From positions 1 through 14,570 of the forward strand of contig CALDNN010000221.1 in assembly GCA_937915455.1 (NCBI GenBank): a DNA stretch of 14,570 nt, read 5' to 3'. Source of the DNA: Pelethousia sp002409725 (lineage in GTDB: Bacteria > Bacillota > Clostridia > Christensenellales > CAG-138). Shown piece after piece: positions 1-6,930 of this stretch. The stretch's first letter is position 1. Each line of letters starts with the position of its first letter. Below the pieces are notes generated by a model that worked only from the letters and a program-made list of their open reading frames with translations, searched no databases and was not told the origin of the DNA. A program made the translations under genes and the position numbers.

Positions 1-678
1 CTGGGCCTCACCGATGCCTGGCAGCGGGTGATCGGCCTGGTGGTGCAGCCCGGCGTAGAGTTTGGAGACGGGGATGTTTTCCTCTACGACAGCGCCAAGG
101 CCGCGGCTCTTACGGCCTGCCTGAAGGAACTGCCCCTGGTATTTGAAGGGCATTCGACGGATTATCAAACGCCGGCCAGCCTGCGGGCCATGGTGCACGA
201 TGGTATCGCCATCCTCAAGGTCGGCCCGGCCCTCACCTTTGCCCTGCGGGAAGGGTTATTCGCCCTGGAAGCCATGGAAAAGGAGATATACGGCGGCACG
301 GGCTTGCATCTGAGCGAGCTAAGGGCCGTGCTGGAGCATACCATGCTGCAAAGCCCGGGCGATTGGATCAAGCATTACCACGGGGACGGCAACGCCACCC
401 GCTTCGCCAGGGCCTACAGCTTCTCCGACCGGGCCCGCTACTACCTGCCCAAACCCGCGGTGGACAAGGCTGTAGCCCGCCTGCTGCAAAACCTTGCAGC
501 GCAGCCGCTGCCCCTCTCCCTCATCAGCCAGTATATGCCCATGCAATACCCCCAGGTACGCACGGGCGAGCTGGCCAACGACCCGGTGGCGCTGTTGCTG
601 GACCGGGTGGGAGATTGCATCGACGAATATTATTACGCCACCCTCCTGCCCGCCTGGCCCGCGGCGCACCAAAGCTAA
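1..678 (+). CDS. Tagatose-bisphosphate aldolase GatZ/KbaZ-type subunit (5' end missing)
   Basis: The reading frame is open from base 1, so the true start lies outside the window; the GTG at 28 is internal. About 225 residues are visible, roughly the C-terminal half of a family of about 420 residues. Recognisable GatZ/KbaZ stretches are RVIGLVVQPGVEF, EGHSTDYQT, AILKVGPALTFALREGLFAL, YSFSDRARYYLP and LISQYMPMQYP. In the GatYZ and KbaYZ systems this subunit has an aldolase-like barrel but is thought to be non-catalytic, supporting activity and stability of the catalytic GatY/KbaY subunit, which splits tagatose 1,6-bisphosphate to DHAP and glyceraldehyde 3-phosphate. It converges on a GatY/KbaY-like aldolase gene at 930-1778, a plausible partner even though the two are not in one operon. 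The family call is firm; the substrate in this organism is inferred. Confidence 0.9.
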   Translation: MGLTDAWQRVIGLVVQPGVEFGDGDVFLYDSAKAAALTACLKELPLVFEGHSTDYQTPASLRAMVHDGIAILKVGPALTFALREGLFALEAMEKEIYGGTGLHLSELRAVLEHTMLQSPGDWIKHYHGDGNATRFARAYSFSDRARYYLPKPAVDKAVARLLQNLAAQPLPLSLISQYMPMQYPQVRTGELANDPVALLLDRVGDCIDEYYYATLLPAWPAAHQS

Positions 679-696
679 ACTCTGGCCACAGCATAG

Positions 697-841
697 CAAA
701 GCCCCTAGGGGTTCGGGGGTCACCGCCCCCGGAGGCTTTATTCGCCGCCAGCGACAGGTGCGGTGGCGGCGAAAGGCCTTGCGTAGCAAGGGTTTCCCCG
801 CAGGGTTTGCTGGCCGTGCCCACAGGCACAAGCAAACCCTG
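697..841. repeat. Array of perfect hairpins in the convergent intergenic region
   Basis: This stretch follows the GatZ stop codon and is nearly filled by consecutive inverted repeats. AAAGCC at 698-703 pairs with GGCTTT at 734-739 and encloses CGGGGG/CCCCCG (714-719/726-731). A 10-bp perfect stem pairs 741-750 with 764-773 (TTCGCCGCCA). CCTTGC/GCAAGG pairs 777-782 with 786-791. An 11-bp perfect stem pairs 801-811 with 831-841 (CAGGGTTTGCT) and holds a nested GTGCC/GGCAC stem at 816-820/825-829. None is followed by a T-run, so these are not simple terminators. They may be a structured 3' UTR, a palindromic intergenic repeat element, or remains of a small mobile element. No protein-coding signal was found here. 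Confidence 0.7.
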
Positions 842-848
842 TAAACTC

Positions 849-874
849 AAAAAAGTGGCTATAGCCACTTTTTT
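849..874. terminator. Bidirectional intrinsic terminator
   Basis: A perfect 26-base palindrome: six A, then GTGGCTA, then TAGCCAC, then six T. The stem has a T-run on either strand, as expected of a terminator serving both converging transcripts, the GatZ-type gene from the left and the aldolase operon from the right. A further GC-rich stem (GCCCCGC at 887-893 with GCGGGGC at 902-908) lies between it and the aldolase stop codon, so the minus-strand transcript meets that stem first. Confidence 0.85.
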
Positions 875-929
875 GACATGCAAACGGCCCCGCAAGGGGA
901 AGCGGGGCAACGTCCGCTTTGCAGTGCGC

Positions 930-1778
930 TTACACCGTCATGGTGCAAAGCGTCATCTTCCGACGGAGATAATCGATCAGGGCCGCCTGTACAGCCTCGG
1001 GGGTGCGGAAGAAATCCGGCTCCGGATCGGCATAGTATTTTTTCAGGGTCTGGCCGTAGAGCCAGAAATACTCCGTGCCCACGTTGAACTTGTTGATGCC
1101 CTCGCGGAAGGCGATGGCCAGCTGGTCATCCGGGATGCCGCTGCCGCCATGGAGCACCAGGGGCACATCGGTGGCCGCGTTGATCTCGCGCAGGCGCTGG
1201 AGATCCAGCTTGGGCGTTTCTTTATAGAAGCCGTGGGCGCTGCCGATCGCCACGGCCACACTGTCACAATGGGATTGCTCGCAGAAGGCGGCTGCCACCT
1301 CCGGCTTGGTATACATATCCGCGTCGCTCTGATCCGTAACGGTAGCGGCAAAGCCTACGCGGCCCAGCTCCGCCTCGACCTCGGCCCCCATCTGGTGGGC
1401 CTGGTCGGCCATGGCGCGGGTGCGCACGATGTTTTCTTCTACGGGGAGCATGGAGCCGTCATACATCACGGAAGAGAAGCCGTCGCGTATGGCCTCAAGG
1501 ATATACGCCGGGTCCGTGCAATGATCCAAATGCAGGCCCACGGGAACCTTAACATTACGCGCGATGGATTTAACCGTTTCCGCAAAGCTTTTGGGGTTGC
1601 ACCAATTGTTCTTTTGCGCATGCTCGGGATAGAGCATGATGATCACGGGCTTGCGGAGCTCTTCCGCCACCGTGATGGCAGCGTATATGTTGTTATAGTC
1701 AGAGCAATTGAAGGCAATGGCTGACGTCTTTGCCCTATCCGCCATTTTCAGGATGTCACTGACTTTTTCGAGGCTCAT
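930..1778 (-). CDS. Class II ketose-bisphosphate aldolase, GatY/KbaY/Fba-like
   Basis: A 282-residue zinc-dependent aldolase, close to GatY/KbaY in length (about 284-286). Such enzymes reversibly split a ketose 1,6-bisphosphate, or in some members a ketose 1-phosphate, to DHAP plus an aldehyde in the cytoplasm. Visible motifs are HLDHCTD (83-89, catalytic Asp85 and zinc ligand His86), VEAELGRVG (134-142), GSAHG with zinc ligand His182, VLHGGSG with zinc ligand His210, and KFNVGTE (230-236) at the phosphate site. The start is supported by AGGAG about 9 bases upstream of the ATG. It is the last gene of the minus-strand operon, 48 bases after dhaL, and ends just before the terminator. Tagatose 1,6-bisphosphate is suggested by the neighbouring GatZ-type gene. 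A ketose 1-phosphate made by the DhaK-like/DhaL pair is an alternative. Confidence 0.9.
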   Translation of the reverse strand: MSLEKVSDILKMADRAKTSAIAFNCSDYNNIYAAITVAEELRKPVIIMLYPEHAQKNNWCNPKSFAETVKSIARNVKVPVGLHLDHCTDPAYILEAIRDGFSSVMYDGSMLPVEENIVRTRAMADQAHQMGAEVEAELGRVGFAATVTDQSDADMYTKPEVAAAFCEQSHCDSVAVAIGSAHGFYKETPKLDLQRLREINAATDVPLVLHGGSGIPDDQLAIAFREGINKFNVGTEYFWLYGQTLKKYYADPEPDFFRTPEAVQAALIDYLRRKMTLCTMTV

Positions 1779-1826
1779 TGTTTTTTTCTCCTTTATGTTT
1801 GTTTGAAATATTTTGCGCCGCTCGGC

Positions 1827-2465
1827 CTACAGGCCGTTCACGGAATCGCTCATGCCTTTGAAAATGAGGGAAAGGGATATCGCGCCCGGATCGGGCAGAC
1901 CCAGGGTCTTTTCGCGGAAGTTTTTGGAGCGGCCCTTGCGGGAGATCATAGCCTTGGTGTTTTCCACGCCTTGGAGCGCCCCCGCGTAAGCCGCCTGAAG
2001 CACCAGGCCCGCGTCGTCCGTTTCCAGCCGCTGCTGCCGCATGGCTTCCACGGCGGGAAGCAGGGCGTCCAGCATGGTCTTATCGCCGGGCTCGGTGCGC
2101 CCGCGCTTAGCAATGGAAGCGGCGCCGGCTTCAAAAAAAGCGATCAGCGCATCCGCGTCCATATCCCGCCTGCCCCGCACACCCTCATAACCGGCGATAA
2201 ACAGCGTGCCGAAGATAACCCCTGAAGCGCCGCCCATGGTCTTGACCAGGGTAAGCCCTGCATCCCGCATGAGGGCATAAATATCCTCATATTGGTTATT
2301 ACCCAGGGCCTCGCGCAGGGCGGAAAAACCCGCGCGCATGCTAATGCCATGGTCGCCGTCGCCAATGGCCGTATCCAACTCCGTAAGCAGCGGCTCGCTC
2401 TCGATGATAAGGCCGCCGGCCGCGATCAGGGCGGCCTGCAATTGTGCCACCTGGAGGGTGCGCAT
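1827..2465 (-). CDS. dhaL: DhaL-type ATP-binding kinase subunit
   Basis: A 212-residue single-domain DhaL protein, the nucleotide-binding subunit of dihydroxyacetone-type kinases. The Mg-nucleotide motif is intact: D-x4-GDGDHG with Asp31, Asp36 and Asp38. Also visible are GGASG (78-82), GDKTMLDAL (127-135) and the C-terminal DPGA (192-195). The ATG at 2465 was chosen because the domain begins there and it lies only 4 bases after the deoR stop codon, which implies translational coupling; a longer frame upstream would run back into deoR. The presumed partner is the DhaK-like protein at 3288-4247, separated from it by deoR. No DhaM/PTS subunit is visible, so whether the phosphoryl donor is ATP or a PTS relay cannot be told; ATP is more likely here. 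Confidence 0.9.
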   Translation of the reverse strand: MRTLQVAQLQAALIAAGGLIIESEPLLTELDTAIGDGDHGISMRAGFSALREALGNNQYEDIYALMRDAGLTLVKTMGGASGVIFGTLFIAGYEGVRGRRDMDADALIAFFEAGAASIAKRGRTEPGDKTMLDALLPAVEAMRQQRLETDDAGLVLQAAYAGALQGVENTKAMISRKGRSKNFREKTLGLPDPGAISLSLIFKGMSDSVNGL

Positions 2466-2469
2466 TTCG

Positions 2470-3264
2470 TCAGGCCCCCTTCCCTTCCTCGTCGCCCGCA
2501 AAGACCACGGTGGTTTTCGGATCCAGCGAGTCGAAGGCGAAATCGCTCTCGCGCGCTGCGCTATCCGTAATAAGGTAATCGCATGCGGCATCCACCCGTG
2601 CCAGGTATACCCGGCCAAACTTGGTGTTATCCGCCAGGATGAAGGATTGGTTGGAGGCGGCCATAGCTAAGACCTTGGTCTCCGCATCTTCAAAGCGGGG
2701 TGTGGAGTAACCGAAGTCCTCGTCGATGCCGTTGATGCCGACAAAGCACTTATCCACCCGTACTTCCTTGATAAAGCGGCTGGTGATATGCCCCTCCACC
2801 GTATTGTGGGAAAAATTCACCACGCCGCCCGGCATGATGACCCGGCAATTCTTCAGGCCGGAAAGGGCCACGATCGCCAGGGGCGAGGTGGCGATAACGA
2901 TGAGGTTCTCCTTTTCGCCGGCTGCCAGGAGCTTGGTCAGCTCATAAACGGTGCTGGAGCCATCTAGCAGGATGGTATCATAATCGTTGATGTAGCTATA
3001 GGCGGCGGCTGCGATGGCCTTTTTGGCGGGCAGCATGCGTTCCTCCGCCATCAATTCCGGCACCTTGATGCTTTTCCCCACCGGGTAATAGGCCATGGCG
3101 CCGCCGTGCGTGCGCACGATTTTGCGCTGCTTATGCAACTCCTCCAGGTCCCGCCGGACCGTTACCTCGGAAATATTAAGGAGTTTGCTCAACTGTTGAA
3201 CGCGCATGGATTTTTCCTTGCAGATGATATCGTATATCTTTTGCTGCCGTTCCTCCGCAAACAT
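2470..3264 (-). CDS. DeoR-family transcriptional regulator
   Basis: A 264-residue regulator with the standard DeoR architecture. The N-terminal winged helix-turn-helix covers residues 1-58, opens MFAEERQQKI, and has the recognition helix SEVTVRRDLEEL at 32-43 followed by THGG. The C-terminal DeoRC sugar-phosphate sensor has DGSST (101-105) and DKCFVGINGID (171-181). DeoR proteins usually repress sugar operons until a phosphorylated intermediate binds. The ATG at 3264 fits the family N-terminus and follows a G-run; an ATG at 3279 would add five residues and is a possible alternative. The gene lies between the DhaK-like and DhaL genes, 23 bases after the former and 4 bases before the latter. 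It probably controls this operon, and perhaps the divergent kinase gene, through inverted repeats near 7984-8191. Confidence 0.9.
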   Translation of the reverse strand: MFAEERQQKIYDIICKEKSMRVQQLSKLLNISEVTVRRDLEELHKQRKIVRTHGGAMAYYPVGKSIKVPELMAEERMLPAKKAIAAAAYSYINDYDTILLDGSSTVYELTKLLAAGEKENLIVIATSPLAIVALSGLKNCRVIMPGGVVNFSHNTVEGHITSRFIKEVRVDKCFVGINGIDEDFGYSTPRFEDAETKVLAMAASNQSFILADNTKFGRVYLARVDAACDYLITDSAARESDFAFDSLDPKTTVVFAGDEEGKGA

Positions 3265-3287
3265 GTTTTGCCCCCCCATTCTCTCGT

Positions 3288-4247
3288 TTAAAGGATAAAC
3301 CCGTCCGTATAGCAGGTGCCGGCCAGCAGCCGCTCCTGCTCCGCATCCGCGCAAAGGATGGTCACGCTGAAGCCGTACACATCCTCGATATTGGAAAAGT
3401 TCCCCACCCGTATCTGCGCCACGGAATGCGTTTGCGTAAGCTCGCCATGCAGGAGGTTAGCAAAGATATAACCATCTGCATAGCTGGTATTGCGCAGGCG
3501 GTTTACCAGCACATAGAGCCTCTCCCCCCGCCGGGGCTCCAGGTCGCTTAGGAGCATGCGGCAGGTCTCCTTGGCGCACATCGGCATATCCATGTGCGAG
3601 GCGGAGCAAACCGCACCCTCCCCGGAAAAGCCCGCGCCATAGGATATACAGTTCCGCTGGAAATCCACATATACGCTCAGCGTGCCCAAGCGCAGGTTGG
3701 CCCAGCGCAGGGCCTGCGCCGTTTCCGAAAGCGACATACCGGCCTCGGCGCAATTGGCGGCCATTTTAATAAGATAGGCGATGCCGCAGCGGCCACAGCG
3801 TGCGCTGCGCTCTTCCCCCACGGCGGAAGCGATATCATCCGTTACCAGAACGCTTTCCACCGGGATGCCGTCCATCTGCAAAAACTCCGCCGCCATATCG
3901 TTGTTGAGATAATCGCCCGCAAAGTTATTGTAAAGGAAGAGGACGCCCTTTTCCAGTCCTACCTGCTTGCCCGTTTCGTAGAGCGTGTAGGCGTTGGGCG
4001 CGGCAAATGGCGCGCCGATCACGGCCGCGTCCGCCAGCCCCCGGCTCACATACCCCGGGAAAAGCGGCCCGTTGCCGCCGCCGCCGCTGATGATGATGGC
4101 GAAGCGCTCCGCCTCAAAATCGCTGCGCATGATCGCGCCCGCGTTTTTCGTGGCGACAATGGGCCGGTAACGCTCCGGCATGGCCAAGCCCATGCCCTGG
4201 AAGAAATCCGCGGCGAAGTAATCCATCCGGCTCGTATTCCAAATCAT
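3288..4247 (-). CDS. Divergent DhaK-like substrate-binding subunit lacking the substrate histidines
   Basis: A 319-residue DhaK homologue, shorter than the 356 residues of E. coli DhaK. The fold is recognisable from FAIIISGGGGNGP (49-61), GVLFLYNNFAGDYLNND (101-117), SVLVTDDIA (132-140), YGAGFSGEG (203-211) and YGFSVTIL (291-298). Against recalled E. coli DhaK, catalytic Asp109 (YTGD) is kept as Asp112. The loop carrying His56 (SGGGSGHEP) is one residue shorter and has no His. His218 (GIHGE), which binds dihydroxyacetone covalently, is replaced by Ser208 (GFSGE). I infer a kinase subunit for a different substrate working with DhaL, or a DhaQ-like sensor that lost catalysis. The ATG at 4247 has GGGAGG 8 bases upstream; an upstream ATG at 4367 would overlap the permease by 79 bases and was rejected. 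The fold call is strong and the role is open. Confidence 0.82.
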   Translation of the reverse strand: MIWNTSRMDYFAADFFQGMGLAMPERYRPIVATKNAGAIMRSDFEAERFAIIISGGGGNGPLFPGYVSRGLADAAVIGAPFAAPNAYTLYETGKQVGLEKGVLFLYNNFAGDYLNNDMAAEFLQMDGIPVESVLVTDDIASAVGEERSARCGRCGIAYLIKMAANCAEAGMSLSETAQALRWANLRLGTLSVYVDFQRNCISYGAGFSGEGAVCSASHMDMPMCAKETCRMLLSDLEPRRGERLYVLVNRLRNTSYADGYIFANLLHGELTQTHSVAQIRVGNFSNIEDVYGFSVTILCADAEQERLLAGTCYTDGFIL

Positions 4248-4261
4248 AGCATGCGCCTCCC

Positions 4262-4277
4262 GGCGGCCTTTGCCGCC
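4262..4277 (-). promoter_or_regulatory. Hairpin abutting the DhaK-like ribosome binding site
   Basis: GGCGGC, a four-base loop, then GCCGCC forms a tight GC stem between the permease stop codon (4289) and the GGGAGG ribosome binding site of the DhaK-like gene. In the mRNA the stem ends directly next to the Shine-Dalgarno sequence. It could slow ribosomes or stabilise the cut 5' end of the downstream message. The pairing is visible; the role is inferred. Confidence 0.4.
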
Positions 4278-4288
4278 TTTGCCTGTCG

Positions 4289-5269
4289 TTATGCTTTGCG
4301 GCGTTTCTGGGCCATATCCAAGATGACCGCCATCAGGATGATCGCGCCGATGACGACCTTTTGCCAATAGGAGTTGATGTGCATCAGGTTCATGCCGTTG
4401 TTAATCACGGCGATTACGGCCACGCCGATCATGGCCCTGCTAACGGAGCCTCTGCCGCCCGAAAGGCTGGTACCGCCCAGCACGGTAGCGGCGATGGCAT
4501 ACATCTCATACCCGTCGCAGGCGCCGGGCTGGCCGTTTTGCAGCTTGGAAGCGTTGAGCACGCCGCCCAACGCAGCCATGACAGCGCAGATCACATGGCC
4601 CAGGAAGATGGTGCGCCCCGTATTGATGCCGCTCAGGTGCGCCACATGCGTGTTGGAGCCCGTGGCGTATACGTGGCGGCCAAACACGGTTTTAGAGAGC
4701 AGGGTATGCATGATGAAGACCACAATAATCACGAAAATGGTGATGATAGGTATCCAGCCTGTGGGCTTATCCACGGTTTTGAGCAGCCGCGCCGCGCCCA
4801 GGAAGGAATAGGCGCTCTTGACGCCGGACACGGAGGAGCCGCCGGAAAGCACGAAGCATAGGCCCCGGCCGATATTCAGCATGGCCAGCGTGGCGATCAT
4901 GGGCACTACCTTGAACTTGGCGATCATCAAACCGTTGAACGCGCCGCATAACAGGCCCACCACCAGGGCCGAGCCCACCCAAATGAGGCTGGCCGTGAAT
5001 ACGGAGGCCTCGGGATTGGCCCGGGCGATCAAAGCGCCCGTAACGCCTGCCAGGGCCGCCACGGAACCGACGGAAATATCGATGCCGCCCAGAATGATAA
5101 CGAAGGTAAGGCCGGCGGAAAGCATGGCGTTGATGGCCATCTGCGTGGTAAGGTTGACGATATTCTGGGCGCTGATGAAGGCCTTGGAGCCCAGACCGAA
5201 GGCCAGGCACAAAGCGATCAGCACAAAGACGATGATGTTTCTCGTGGCAAAACTTTTAACCTTTTCCAT
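4289..5269 (-). CDS. Ribose-type (RbsC-like) ABC sugar permease
   Basis: A 326-residue integral membrane protein of the RbsC/XylH/AraH permease family, forming the membrane channel of a high-affinity monosaccharide importer. Several strongly hydrophobic segments are visible, the first at about residues 10-25 and others around 47-62, 65-82, 92-112, 172-192, 220-240 and 277-320. Family signatures are GGIDISVGS (61-69), FGRHVYATGSN (196-206) and VLGGTSLSGGRGS (263-275). It ends in a basic tail (QKRRKA), as expected on the cytoplasmic side. It follows the ATPase by 29 bases, and a weak GGGATGAG-type ribosome binding site precedes the ATG. It probably works as a dimer with the ATPase and the binding lipoprotein. 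The sugar cannot be read from the sequence. Confidence 0.93.
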   Translation of the reverse strand: MEKVKSFATRNIIVFVLIALCLAFGLGSKAFISAQNIVNLTTQMAINAMLSAGLTFVIILGGIDISVGSVAALAGVTGALIARANPEASVFTASLIWVGSALVVGLLCGAFNGLMIAKFKVVPMIATLAMLNIGRGLCFVLSGGSSVSGVKSAYSFLGAARLLKTVDKPTGWIPIITIFVIIVVFIMHTLLSKTVFGRHVYATGSNTHVAHLSGINTGRTIFLGHVICAVMAALGGVLNASKLQNGQPGACDGYEMYAIAATVLGGTSLSGGRGSVSRAMIGVAVIAVINNGMNLMHINSYWQKVVIGAIILMAVILDMAQKRRKA

Positions 5270-5298
5270 GGTTTGATCTCATCCCTTCTGAAATGTTG

Positions 5299-6801
5299 CT
5301 ATACGTTGCTTTGCACGCTGGCAAGCTGAATGATGGAATGTTCGGTGGCTTCTGCTCCGGATATCTCGCCGCTCTGCACGCCCTCGCGCATGACGATGAT
5401 CCGATCCGCCACGCCCAGCATTTCGGGCAGCTCCGAGGACACCATGACGATGCACCCCCCCTGGGCCACGAAATCATTCATAAGCGCATAAAACTCGGAT
5501 TTGGCGTTTACGTCGATGCCGCGGGTCGGCTCATCCAGAAGGAGGATGCGCGAGTTGGCTATGAGCCATTTCGCCAGGATAACCTTCTGCTGGTTGCCGC
5601 CGGAAAGGTTGGCGATAATCGTTTGGATGGAAGGCGTTTTCACCCGCAGCGTGCCGGTCATCTCGCCGGCGATATTCGTTTCCCAGCGTGTATCCAAAAA
5701 GCCGAACTTCTTGTGGTGATAAGGCAGGCTGGGCAGCACGATATTATGGCAAAGGGTAGCTTGCAGCATCAGCCCCGTGCGGCGGCGGTCCTCCGTAACG
5801 AGGCCCACCCGGTGCTCGATGGCGTCTTTGGGGCTTTTGAAATGAACTTCCTCACCCTCTACGAACACCTTGCCCGCATCGGCTGTGCGCGCGCCAAAGA
5901 TGGTTTCCATCACCTCGGTGCGGCCGGCGCCGATGAGGCCGTAGAAGCCCAGGATTTCCCCTTCGTAGGCGGTGAAGGATATATCCCGGAACTCTTTGGC
6001 GCGGCTTAGGCCCTCCACCCGCAGCATTTCCTTGCCCCGGGTATGGGCCCGGCGGTTGTAGTAATCCTTGATCTCGCGGCCCACCATAGAGTTGACAATC
6101 TGTGTTTCGGTCACATCCTTGACCATGCAGGTCATGACCTTGCAGCCATCGCGAAGCACGGTGGCCCGGTCGCACATGCGGAAGATCTCCGCCATGCGGT
6201 GCGAAATATAGATTATGGTAACGTTGTTGCGCCGAAGATTATCCAGTTGTTCAAACAACGCGTTGATCTCATGCTCAGATAGGGACGAGGTAGGCTCGTC
6301 CATAATGACGACCTTGGCCCGCTTATTTACCACCTTGGCGATCTCCACCATCTGCTGTTGGGCCACCGTAAGATCCCGGGCCAGGTCCGTAGCTTTGATG
6401 TTGGTGATCTTCATTTGGTCCAAAAGCGCTTGGGTATCCGCGTTCATCCGCGCCCTGTTCAAAAAGGGGCCGTTATTCACCCTGGGCTCCGCGCCCAGGA
6501 AGATATTTTCCGCAACGGTCAGGTCATTGGCGATGCTCAGCTCCTGGTGGATCACCGCGATGCCGGCGCTGAGCGCCTCGCCGGGCACATGGAAGCATAC
6601 TTCCTTGCCTTCAAAGAGCACCGTCCCTTCCGTTGCTTCATAGACGCCGGAAAGGATCTTGATCAGCGTGGATTTGCCAGCGCCGTTTTCTCCCAAGAGC
6701 GCATGTACCTCGCCGGGATAGAAATCGATCGAAACATCCGTGAGTGCATGGACGCCCGGGAACCGCTTGTGGATATGGACCGCTTGCAGATTTGGTTCCA
6801 T
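5299..6801 (-). CDS. Sugar ABC transporter ATPase with two nucleotide-binding domains, RbsA-type
   Basis: A 500-residue protein with two fused ATPase domains, the normal RbsA/MglA/XylG layout. Domain 1 has Walker A GENGAGKST (37-45), Q-loop Gln86, a degenerate signature LTVAQQQ (144-150), Walker B VVIMDEP (164-170) and switch His201. Domain 2 has the usual degenerate P-loop GLIGAGRT (288-295, no lysine), a canonical LSGGNQQ (399-405) and ILLLDEPTRGID (419-430). As in other members, one catalytic site is presumably stronger than the other. The ATG at 6801 has AAGGAG about 9 bases upstream and is preferred over the TTG codons just before it. It energises import through the permease encoded 29 bases downstream. 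Confidence 0.95.
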   Translation of the reverse strand: MEPNLQAVHIHKRFPGVHALTDVSIDFYPGEVHALLGENGAGKSTLIKILSGVYEATEGTVLFEGKEVCFHVPGEALSAGIAVIHQELSIANDLTVAENIFLGAEPRVNNGPFLNRARMNADTQALLDQMKITNIKATDLARDLTVAQQQMVEIAKVVNKRAKVVIMDEPTSSLSEHEINALFEQLDNLRRNNVTIIYISHRMAEIFRMCDRATVLRDGCKVMTCMVKDVTETQIVNSMVGREIKDYYNRRAHTRGKEMLRVEGLSRAKEFRDISFTAYEGEILGFYGLIGAGRTEVMETIFGARTADAGKVFVEGEEVHFKSPKDAIEHRVGLVTEDRRRTGLMLQATLCHNIVLPSLPYHHKKFGFLDTRWETNIAGEMTGTLRVKTPSIQTIIANLSGGNQQKVILAKWLIANSRILLLDEPTRGIDVNAKSEFYALMNDFVAQGGCIVMVSSELPEMLGVADRIIVMREGVQSGEISGAEATEHSIIQLASVQSNV

Positions 6802-6842
6802 CAACAATCTCTCCTTGCTTCAAGTTGGTCATGTTCGAAGGT

Positions 6843-6878
6843 GATATGTGCCCGAACGTAACCGCTCGGGCACATATC
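6843..6878 (-). promoter_or_regulatory. Strong intercistronic hairpin after the binding-protein gene
   Basis: A 13-bp perfect inverted repeat (GATATGTGCCCGA at 6843-6855 with its complement at 6866-6878) and a 10-base loop lie in the 129-base gap between the lipoprotein and ATPase genes. On the transcribed strand no T-run follows, so it is not a full terminator. Such stems after binding-protein genes commonly protect the upstream message from 3' decay, giving binding protein in excess of the transporter. That role is inferred from position. Confidence 0.65.
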
Positions 6879-6930
6879 TAGCTTAAATTATATGTGATTA
6901 TCCGTTGTTTACGCAAGGCCGGGAGTTAAA

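Noticed and set aside
697..908. CRISPR array
   Set aside because: The stems differ from each other in sequence; there are no regularly spaced identical repeats and no cas genes.
363..1724. A long plus-strand frame of 453 codons crossing the hairpin region
   Set aside because: It overlaps the GatZ-type gene in another frame and then runs antisense to the aldolase; the protein has no family motif and reads as translated complement.
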